From Bacteroidota bacterium (lineage in GTDB: Bacteria; Bacteroidota; Ignavibacteria; Palsa-1295): DNA of 63,391 bases. Where the stretch lies: assembly GCA_021324685.1 (NCBI GenBank), contig JAJPIQ010000054.1, positions 1 through 63,391 of the forward strand, written 5' to 3'. The notes under the pieces are model-generated. The model had not been told where the DNA came from and searched no databases. It worked only from the letters and a program-made list of their open reading frames with translations. The position numbers were made by a program, and so were the translations under genes. This document shows positions 28,045 through 35,154 of this stretch, in pieces (within the stretch, counting starts at the first letter, position 1; each line of letters opens with the position of its first letter).

Positions 28045-28584
28045 TTATCGGTTCGACGCTTCACTCAGCTCCGGCATTTGCTGGACGAACTTCGGTGTGG
28101 GAATTTCGCCTTTGGCCAGGATCGTATCGATCACTTCGTTGGCCTCTGTGGGCGATGTTTTTTCGAAGAAGGTCTCATTGACCGCCATCATCGGTGCGCC
28201 GCCGCAGGCCCCCATGCACTCGACCTCCTCGATCGAGAACGTGCCGTCTGGCGTGCGTTCGAGGTTCGCCACGCCGAGCCGCGCTTTCATTGCATCCAGG
28301 ATTTTTTCGCCGCCGCAGAGCATGCAGCTCACGTTCGTACAGACCTGAACATGGAACTTCCCCATCGGCTTTTCGAAGAACATCGTATAAAAACTGACGA
28401 CGCCTTCGACGTGGCTTTTCGGGACCTGGCAGATCGCTGCGGCCTCTTCCATTGCATCGGAATCGATCCAGCCGCGCTTATCCTGAATGCGCCAAAGGAC
28501 GGGCAGGAGTGTCGCCGCGGGTTCGGGATACCGTTTTTGAAGTTCGCTGATTTCCTGAAGCTCTGTGTCGGAAAAAATTGGCAT
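28045..28584 (-). CDS. nuoE: NADH-quinone oxidoreductase subunit E
   Basis: The 179-residue product is a thioredoxin-like 2Fe-2S protein. Ligands are C82 and C87 (VCTNVSC) and C123 and C127 (VECMGACGGAP), spaced as in the N1a cluster. The N-terminal helical part, with PVLWRIQDKRGWI, is standard. It partners NuoF, which follows 35 bases downstream in the same direction; the pair then runs toward the atp cluster. Confidence 0.94.
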   Translation of the reverse strand: MPIFSDTELQEISELQKRYPEPAATLLPVLWRIQDKRGWIDSDAMEEAAAICQVPKSHVEGVVSFYTMFFEKPMGKFHVQVCTNVSCMLCGGEKILDAMKARLGVANLERTPDGTFSIEEVECMGACGGAPMMAVNETFFEKTSPTEANEVIDTILAKGEIPTPKFVQQMPELSEASNR

Positions 28585-28689
28585 AATATCTAAACAGGAG
28601 TTTTCGTGGAGTGGCTCCCCTGTCCACCCCGTTGTTTGCGGGATATCAATTCGCGTAATTTTATAGAGCGATCTACGAAGGTCTTGACT

Positions 28690-29265
28690 TCAGGGCCGGA
28701 CCCTATCGAAGCTTATATTATTAAGAAGGATCCTCCAGATCTCAAGGTTAGACCGGCCGCCGGTGAACACTACGAAAAGTGTATCGTTTTTCGAAACAGA
28801 AAGTGTATCCGTCAACCGGTACTCCTCCCAGTTAGTGTCGCCGCAATGTACGCGTACAATGTTCCCAATCGTATTACCATTTCGTTCAAGAAATGAATTT
28901 CCAAATCCTCGCCGAGACAACTTAGCCCAAAACGTTAGCACGTAAATACCACTTTTCAAATTCGTGAACGAGTGAACCAGTGTTGACGTCGTCGCCCATC
29001 CCGGAATAAGACAGATCGACCATCTCGCGATGGAGCCGGGAGGAGCGTCGACAAAATACTGTGGGGCCGAATCGGATTTTGAAGCTGCGGTATACTTCCA
29101 TGAATCTAACCATGGACTTCCGCTACTATCGAAAATAAAACCGCGGATAATACTCGAATCTACTATAGGACTGGCATTCGAATTTACTGTTAACGGATTG
29201 GCATAATTCACCACCATCAAAAAAGAAGCTGTACCAAAAAAAATAAATTTCATTGGATACTCCAT
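28690..29265 (-). CDS. small secreted protein, possible carbohydrate-binding fold
   Basis: The product has 191 residues from 29265; the ATG at 29253 gives a cleaner signal peptide (MKFIFFGTASFLMVVNYA). The mature part is beta-rich with aromatic residues, for example IYVLTFWAKLSRRGFGNSFL and WEEYRLTDTLSVSKNDTLFV, the style of a jelly-roll carbohydrate-binding module. No catalytic motif is visible. Its codon use is AT-richer than the flanking nuo genes, suggesting later acquisition. No family is recognised with confidence. Confidence 0.6.
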   Translation of the reverse strand: MEYPMKFIFFGTASFLMVVNYANPLTVNSNASPIVDSSIIRGFIFDSSGSPWLDSWKYTAASKSDSAPQYFVDAPPGSIARWSICLIPGWATTSTLVHSFTNLKSGIYVLTFWAKLSRRGFGNSFLERNGNTIGNIVRVHCGDTNWEEYRLTDTLSVSKNDTLFVVFTGGRSNLEIWRILLNNISFDRVRP

Positions 29266-29363
29266 TTTCTGAAGTGTACCCCTTCGGTTCCGTAGAATTA
29301 AAAAGTAAAGCGATATTGTGAAGGCCTACTTCCCCCGCATTAAATCATAAACTCAGTATTGAA

Positions 29364-29687
29364 TTATAACTGCGTTCCACTAAACGCTTCAGGCATCCAT
29401 TCCTTTGCTCCGAATTTTAGCAAATAGGAATGTAGTTTTTGACCGTCTATCAAGGAGAACTTTCGTCTCAATTTCGATTCTGAAGTATAGATCCCCTGCG
29501 GAGTGATATCCAGAAGGGATGCCGCCTCATTGCTATCGCATTCCATTAAAATCAATGCACATAGCTTAATTTCACGCAACGTTAAATTGGGGTGGTTCGA
29601 GCTAAGTAGGGTAAAGAAATTGGGGTACATTAGCATAACCTTCGATTTAAAATCAATCCAAGATTCAAGATCATTGAGGGAGCGCAT
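29364..29687 (-). CDS. orphan LuxR-like helix-turn-helix protein
   Basis: The 107-residue product matches only the C-terminal DNA-binding part of large Bacteroidota regulators. It contains HPNLTLREIKLCALILMECD, followed by NEAASLLDITPQGIYTSESK and LRRKFSL. In those proteins the same block follows a coiled coil and a sensor or propeller domain. Here no sensor region precedes it and the ATG lies 10 residues before the homologous block, so it is either a stand-alone small regulator or a decayed remnant. It sits between the small secreted protein and a divergent tail-fibre-like gene. Confidence 0.6.
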   Translation of the reverse strand: MRSLNDLESWIDFKSKVMLMYPNFFTLLSSNHPNLTLREIKLCALILMECDSNEAASLLDITPQGIYTSESKLRRKFSLIDGQKLHSYLLKFGAKEWMPEAFSGTQL

Positions 29688-29839
29688 GGCAAAACCGAGC
29701 TATATAAATAGACGAACAAAACGTACCTAAAAGACTAACAAAACTTTCCAATGCATTAAATTCGAAAAACTCATAGAATGTTCCGTGACGGTTTGGAAGA
29801 TTTCGAAAGATTTAAACAGGAAAAAAGAGAATTAATCGA

Positions 29840-29871
29840 TTGACAAGATAGACTCTAAAAAACTATTTTTG
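29840..29871 (+). promoter_or_regulatory. Bacteroidota-type promoter TTGACA-N18-TATTTTTG
   Basis: TTG at 29840-29842 (within TTGACA) is separated by 21 bases from TATTTTTG at 29864-29871, matching the -33/-7 pattern TTG-N19/21-TAnnTTTG used by Bacteroidota sigma factor. The ATG of the tail-fibre-like gene is 67 bases downstream. Confidence 0.6.
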
Positions 29872-29938
29872 CATCGAATTTGAGACGCAAAAAATGATTT
29901 TAGGTCGTCTCACTTTCTTCACTTTTACTTTCAAAAAA

Positions 29939-31333
29939 ATGAAAACTCGAACCGTCGTACGTCGAACCCTATTTCCGGCAGCGTTATGCGGATATGCAAT
30001 CCTGAGCTGCGTAGTTACTGCACGAGTTTACGCCCAAGCAAACACGAATCCCTGGCCAGCAACCGGGAAAGTCGGTATTGGCACAAATATTCCCACCGCC
30101 CAGGGTCCCGATGATCTTCTTCACATCAGAGGAGTAGATTGGACACCCGTTCCCGATCCCGCTTACAACCATCCCGCGTTGCGAATTTCTCTTACGCCTT
30201 ATACATCGTCCGCACCCGACCCGTACGGTGCTGCATATCATTTCGGTCAGCTGGCAATGGAGAATAACGAAACCTATTATTCGTCGATCGCACAAAAGTT
30301 CGACATGATTCTTCGAGCCGACCTGTCAGCTCACGATCTTATTCTTAGCACGGGGTATAATGGTTTTGACGCATCGAACGGGCTGTTCGATCTTACACCG
30401 GGAGCGATACGATTCACCACGACCCCTCAGGGGCCGCCCCTGCCCGGAGGTCCGGATTTCGAACGGATGACCATCATGGGGAACGGAAACGTTGGGATTT
30501 CCACCTCGAACCCGAGCGAACGATTAGACGTCAACGGTAATATTCGTTTGGAAGGAGATGACGGCGGCGGGCGTCCGGGACGGTCCATTTTTACGAGCAG
30601 TCCGACTCAAAAGTTGAATCTTTATTCGAACGGCTGGTATTCGAACAGCCGGGACTGGATCGAAATGTTCGGAGGGTTCGACCCATCCCGCCTCGGCGAG
30701 CTTTCCCTTAGTGGAACATATGTGACCATGTTCAGCGGTAACGATGGGACTGGCAATTGGGGTAGCGGAATGGAAATCGCTCTCAAGATCGCGTCGAACC
30801 ATAATGTCGGAATTGGGACCAACTATTCGACGGGCGATGAAAGCTATAGCCCGTCGACGCGATTAGAAGTCAATGGCGGTTTGGCCGTTGGGACCAACCT
30901 GGGAACCACCGGTTTTGAAGAGTTCCGAGTTATTCCGGCGTCGAGCACTACGACCGACGATGGAAAAGTTGTCGTCGGAGGATGGGCTCATTCCGGAACG
31001 CTACCCACGCCCACCACGACCCAGGGAATTAAGCTTCTGGTCAATGGTACCGAAGTTGCCTATGAGTACTACGCCAATACGACATGGTCGGACGATGTGT
31101 TTTTACCTGGGTACCGTCTTGTACCGCTGGATAGCGTAAAAGAAATGATCCATGAGGTGGGGCACCTTCCCGGAGTTCCCTCGGACGCGGAAGTAAAAAG
31201 TCATGGTGTAGCTCTGGCGAGCACCGAATCTATTCTATTGCGCAAAATTGAAGAATTGACTCTTTATATCATTCAATTAAAGGAACAGGATGCCGCTTTG
31301 GAAACCAGGGTTAGCCAACTCGAATCGAAATAG
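29939..31333 (+). CDS. secreted tail-fibre-like protein
   Basis: From the ATG at 29939 the product has 464 residues with a signal peptide ending near ARVYAQANT. The middle holds the recurrent phrases GKVGIGTN, GNVGISTSNPSERLDVNG and HNVGIGTNY, the hallmark of Bacteroidota beta-helical, tail-fibre-like surface proteins. The last 90 residues read FLPGYRLVPLDSVKEMIHE and GHLPGVPSDAEV, then a coiled coil with IEELTLYIIQLKEQDAALE. This resembles a shortened chaperone end of such fibres. It is probably trimeric and cell-surface exposed. The upstream ATG at 29894 would spoil the leader. Confidence 0.8.
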   Translation: MKTRTVVRRTLFPAALCGYAILSCVVTARVYAQANTNPWPATGKVGIGTNIPTAQGPDDLLHIRGVDWTPVPDPAYNHPALRISLTPYTSSAPDPYGAAYHFGQLAMENNETYYSSIAQKFDMILRADLSAHDLILSTGYNGFDASNGLFDLTPGAIRFTTTPQGPPLPGGPDFERMTIMGNGNVGISTSNPSERLDVNGNIRLEGDDGGGRPGRSIFTSSPTQKLNLYSNGWYSNSRDWIEMFGGFDPSRLGELSLSGTYVTMFSGNDGTGNWGSGMEIALKIASNHNVGIGTNYSTGDESYSPSTRLEVNGGLAVGTNLGTTGFEEFRVIPASSTTTDDGKVVVGGWAHSGTLPTPTTTQGIKLLVNGTEVAYEYYANTTWSDDVFLPGYRLVPLDSVKEMIHEVGHLPGVPSDAEVKSHGVALASTESILLRKIEELTLYIIQLKEQDAALETRVSQLESK

Positions 31334-31360
31334 TTACGATACTAAACCACAGAGGCGATC

Positions 31361-33397
31361 ATGAAGAATTTCCTTTTTACCGCATTCGTGCTTTTACTGC
31401 TCGCGAATCAGGAGGCCATGGGGCAGTGGCAGCATCCGTGGACGATGGCGTATCGTAAGTCCGTTGCGATCGGTAGTCCATCGCGAAAGAGCGATAGCTC
31501 GAGACATGTGACTGCACTACCCTCTGCAACAAGAGGTAAAGGTGCTCAAATTTTGTCGATTACAAATACCACGGACGTATTGCTCCAGAATTCGACGACA
31601 AATACGATGTCCGAGAATTCTGTAGCAATACAGCCCTCGGATCTAGCAAAAGATCTGAATTCCAATAATTCGATTCCGGGCGCAACGACAGAAGGTGCAA
31701 ATGACGATGAGTCCACAGACGGTGGCATGAGCTGGACCGTGAAGGATAATGGAACGGGGGAAGACAATGGTGGAGACCCGTCCGTCGCCATTGATAATGA
31801 CGGAAAATATTTTGTCGATTTCATCGATGATAATAATGGACAAAGTATCGCGGTCTCTACCGATGCTGGCTCCACGTGGACGACACACGTTATTGCAACA
31901 ACGAGCGTGCTATTGGATAAGCCAGACCTTACCGTTGATAATAGCACGAACAGTTCATACAATACGAGACTGTATTGCGGATGGACCGATTTCGGATCCT
32001 CTCAACAGCCAATCGAAGTCTCATTTTCTACCGATCATGGTTCAAACTGGAGTACTCCGACCAACATAAGTTCAGCTTTGAGTTCAAGTTTTTCACTTCA
32101 TCAGGGCGTAAGTCTTAGGACTGGCCCCAATGGAGAGGTTTATGCTGCCTGGGCGCTATACCCGACGGGCGGCAGCCTGACAGAAGCCGGAATCGGTTTC
32201 TCGAAATCCACTGATGGTGGCTCTACCTGGTCCGATGCAACCAAGATTTTCAGCATCAACGGTGATAGGGTAGCCGGGCTTCAGCATAAAACAATGCGAA
32301 TGAATAGCTTTCCTTCCATGGGCGTCAACAGACAAAATGGAGATATTTATATTGTCTGGACCGAATTCCTCGCGGCTACATCGGAAACCGATGTCATGTT
32401 TCGAAAGTCGACAGACGGAGGGTCAACCTGGTCGAATGCCGTACGAGTCAATAACGATAATACTCATAATGACGAATGGTTTCCCTGGATCGCATGCGAT
32501 CCAATATCGGGGGCCATCGCGGTCGTATTCTACGATTCCCGCAATTTTACGGGGAATGATCGCGCAGAAACGTTTGTGGCGGTTTCTTTCGACGAAGGTG
32601 CAACGTGGGGAGATCAAAACGTTGTCAGCGACGGTAATTGGAGTGGAGATGCGACGACCAATCCGATATTTGCCGGTGGCTACGCCGGGGATTATATCGG
32701 TATCGATGTGAACTTTTGTCGAGCGATTCCAATATGGACCGAAGTCTTGGATGCCCCGAATACAGACGAACTTCATACGAAGTCGTCTGAATTCGATGTC
32801 GATTGCCCGACCGATTTGAATTTGTGCAATGCAGACATCTTCGATAAGGCCATGTATAGTGTTTCTCAAACGCTCAGTGTCGCCGGCAGCGGTTGTACGT
32901 ATACGGTAGAGCACAATGCCCACGCCATCATGACGGCGGGCGGCGGAACTGCTGGACTGATTAAATTGGAAAATGGGTTCCATGCTGTGAGCGGATCAAA
33001 GTTCCATGCTTACATTGTCAGTGACTGCAGTCAATTTTGTGAGATGGCATCAGAGTTTTCCTCACACAATATTGCCAAACAGAATCCGCCCACGATTACA
33101 CCTTCTGCAACTATTTTCATTCAAAATCAGAAGGCAAAAATTGTAAACTCTATGAATTTCCCCAATCCTTTTAAAAACTCTACAGAAATCGAGTACTATC
33201 TTCCAACGAATACGCCGGTAAAACTGGTCATCTATGATATCATGGGAAATGAGGTTCGCGTCTTAACAGATGAGAATCAGTCGAGCGGCAATCACTCGAT
33301 CATATTTGATGCCAGCTCTCTTCCGAGTGGAACTTATTTTTACCGACTCCAAACGGCAGAAGGAGTTGTCTCGCAGAGTATGCAGCTGATGAAGTAA
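31361..33397 (+). CDS. secreted BNR-repeat (sialidase-like) protein with T9SS sorting domain
   Basis: The 678-residue product has a signal peptide (FLFTAFVLLLLANQEAMG). Asp-box/BNR repeats follow: STDGGMSWT, STDAGSTWT, STDHGSNWS, STDGGSTWS (twice) and DEGATWGD, spread over about residues 115-425, a six-bladed propeller layout. A second region (about 480-590) is Cys-bearing. The C-terminus NFPNPFKNSTEIEYYL ... GTYFYRLQTAEG is a textbook type A T9SS sorting signal, so it is exported and probably anchored on the surface. No sialidase active-site Arg triad could be assigned by eye, so catalysis is uncertain. Confidence 0.85.
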   Translation: MKNFLFTAFVLLLLANQEAMGQWQHPWTMAYRKSVAIGSPSRKSDSSRHVTALPSATRGKGAQILSITNTTDVLLQNSTTNTMSENSVAIQPSDLAKDLNSNNSIPGATTEGANDDESTDGGMSWTVKDNGTGEDNGGDPSVAIDNDGKYFVDFIDDNNGQSIAVSTDAGSTWTTHVIATTSVLLDKPDLTVDNSTNSSYNTRLYCGWTDFGSSQQPIEVSFSTDHGSNWSTPTNISSALSSSFSLHQGVSLRTGPNGEVYAAWALYPTGGSLTEAGIGFSKSTDGGSTWSDATKIFSINGDRVAGLQHKTMRMNSFPSMGVNRQNGDIYIVWTEFLAATSETDVMFRKSTDGGSTWSNAVRVNNDNTHNDEWFPWIACDPISGAIAVVFYDSRNFTGNDRAETFVAVSFDEGATWGDQNVVSDGNWSGDATTNPIFAGGYAGDYIGIDVNFCRAIPIWTEVLDAPNTDELHTKSSEFDVDCPTDLNLCNADIFDKAMYSVSQTLSVAGSGCTYTVEHNAHAIMTAGGGTAGLIKLENGFHAVSGSKFHAYIVSDCSQFCEMASEFSSHNIAKQNPPTITPSATIFIQNQKAKIVNSMNFPNPFKNSTEIEYYLPTNTPVKLVIYDIMGNEVRVLTDENQSSGNHSIIFDASSLPSGTYFYRLQTAEGVVSQSMQLMK

Positions 33398-33416
33398 TTT
33401 TTTAGATATCTTGAAC

Positions 33417-33443
33417 GGTGCGTTCCCTTTCCGGGAACGCACC
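33417..33443. terminator. bidirectional hairpin between convergent genes
   Basis: A perfect 11-base stem (33417-33427 with 33433-33443) encloses a 5-base loop, GGTGCGTTCCC-TTTCC-GGGAACGCACC. It lies between the BNR gene stop and the esterase stop. A T-rich run precedes it on the plus strand (33399-33404), serving the minus transcript. Confidence 0.75.
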
Positions 33444-33447
33444 TGGT

Positions 33448-35154
33448 TTATCGAGTGACAACGGCTTTTTCTACCGAACAGCCCCCATTCTCGTCACGCA
33501 GTTCGATCCAATAATGGCCACTGCAAAAATCCCCCAGCGGAATCGGAATGTCGTGAAGGCCGGGACCGAGCATGGCAGACTGTTGAGTACATAACACTCC
33601 CAGATCATCTAAAAGATCGAACGTGAGATTTTCACTCTTCGTCGCGAACACGTAGCAGTGCAACTCATTCATACTCGGATTCAGGACAACACGTTGGACC
33701 ATAAATTCCTTCACACTCGCCATGGAGCGAGAGGCCGGATCGACCGGCAATTCCGAAAACGCCGTCCCGAAAATCGTATCTCCCGTTATCGGATCGATTT
33801 CAGCCAGCGGAGCACGGTCGGCTTCGGAAGTCGCATCGTACGTAATCTTCCAATCGTGCCCCAATGAAATCGAATCGTTTTTAAGGCCGATGAGAATTCT
33901 TGAAGGATCGCGTGGCGATATTTTCACCCAAACGTCAGACGTATCGAACGCCGTACCGTCTTCCGACACCGTAAAATATTGCACCGATCGCAGCAGTGAA
34001 ACCGGAACCGACTTTCCGCTCCTGGTCCAACCGATGGAAAAACAATAGCTCCCCTTGATATTTTCATCGCCGATAGAATCGAGCATTGCGATCGTATCTG
34101 GCAAGAGCGGCGGATACAGGCCGGAATCGATCCCATATTGCCTGGAAAGAATGGCGGCGGCAAACATCCGACCCACTGCCCACATCGTGGGCGAACTATA
34201 GTGAAGGCCATCTTCCACACTGCGGCCTAAAGCGGTGCCCACCATCGTAGAAGGAGAAAGCCTGCGCTCTGCCTCTCGAACTGCCGGCCAGCCTGCGATG
34301 GCCGCGCCGTCCATTCCACCTATTTGTAAATGAAAAATTGGGAAGGAATCTGAAAGGTCGGTATGGAAGCCGCTCATTAAACTAGCAAACGCGATACGAT
34401 ACGTATCCGGATCTGCAAGGTACATTCCATCGGACTCCCCTTGGATCCAACACAAGGCTTCGAGTTCACCCCCGGCGTGAAAAAACCTTCGTACGGCGTT
34501 TCCATACACTGAGCTATCTTGCGGGACGATCGGATTTCTGATCCATTGACCACCGATTGAGTTCTTTATTGTTAGCGCGCTGGAGGACTCTGCCGCATTG
34601 ACAATACCGATCGGCAACGAATCCCCCAGGGATCGATACAACTGGTTCGCCATGACGATCCACGGACCTCCTCCAAAGCGGCCCGTCGGTTCGTGGGCCG
34701 GTTGCCAGGTGGTATCGGTCTTCAGCATGCGGATATCGCCATCGGGGGTAACGACCATGTCATACGTAAATCCTTCCGCATTGGACTGACCGGCGATGCC
34801 GATAACATGACCGGGGGTCAGCCCAGGAATAGTTCCCCCTGTGTCCCCTGGCGATACTCCTGTTCTCCAGTACAACGCATAGTCGCGCAGCGATTTGGGG
34901 ACCGTTATCAGAGTATCGACGACTCCGTTCGATATTGCGACCGGGACCCACCCGACGAGTGGGCTCGTGGTGTCAATATCGGAACTCAGCTTAATGCTGA
35001 AATTTTGGTACCCCGAGATCGTCAGGTGCAAGCGCAGATCGGCATGGCCGCCCTGGACCTGCAAAATTCCTCGTGGCAGTGGCGAAGTAAAAACGACCTG
35101 CGCGCAGGCCACGCGAGGGACCATAAACGCGAGCAGTATTAATAATTGCTTCAC
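33448..35154 (-). CDS. secreted SASA-type esterase, sialate O-acetylesterase-like
   Basis: The 568-residue product starts at GTG with a signal peptide (LLILLAFMVPRVACA). The SGNH/SASA signature is GIAGQSNAEGF (nucleophile Ser), with CWIQGESDG and, further on, EDGLHYS for the His. This fold removes acetyl groups from sialic acid or xylan. The last 85 residues (VVLNPSMNELHCYVFATKSE onward) resemble a T9SS-type C-terminal domain. The gene is coupled to valS by a GTGA overlap, an odd pairing of a secreted esterase with a synthetase. Confidence 0.82.
   Translation of the reverse strand: MKQLLILLAFMVPRVACAQVVFTSPLPRGILQVQGGHADLRLHLTISGYQNFSIKLSSDIDTTSPLVGWVPVAISNGVVDTLITVPKSLRDYALYWRTGVSPGDTGGTIPGLTPGHVIGIAGQSNAEGFTYDMVVTPDGDIRMLKTDTTWQPAHEPTGRFGGGPWIVMANQLYRSLGDSLPIGIVNAAESSSALTIKNSIGGQWIRNPIVPQDSSVYGNAVRRFFHAGGELEALCWIQGESDGMYLADPDTYRIAFASLMSGFHTDLSDSFPIFHLQIGGMDGAAIAGWPAVREAERRLSPSTMVGTALGRSVEDGLHYSSPTMWAVGRMFAAAILSRQYGIDSGLYPPLLPDTIAMLDSIGDENIKGSYCFSIGWTRSGKSVPVSLLRSVQYFTVSEDGTAFDTSDVWVKISPRDPSRILIGLKNDSISLGHDWKITYDATSEADRAPLAEIDPITGDTIFGTAFSELPVDPASRSMASVKEFMVQRVVLNPSMNELHCYVFATKSENLTFDLLDDLGVLCTQQSAMLGPGLHDIPIPLGDFCSGHYWIELRDENGGCSVEKAVVTR

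Noticed and set aside
28690-35154. Prophage or transposon explanation for the accessory stretch
   Set aside because: The tail-fibre-like protein has a signal peptide and belongs to Bacteroidota surface proteins; no integrase, transposase, terminase or terminal repeat was found.
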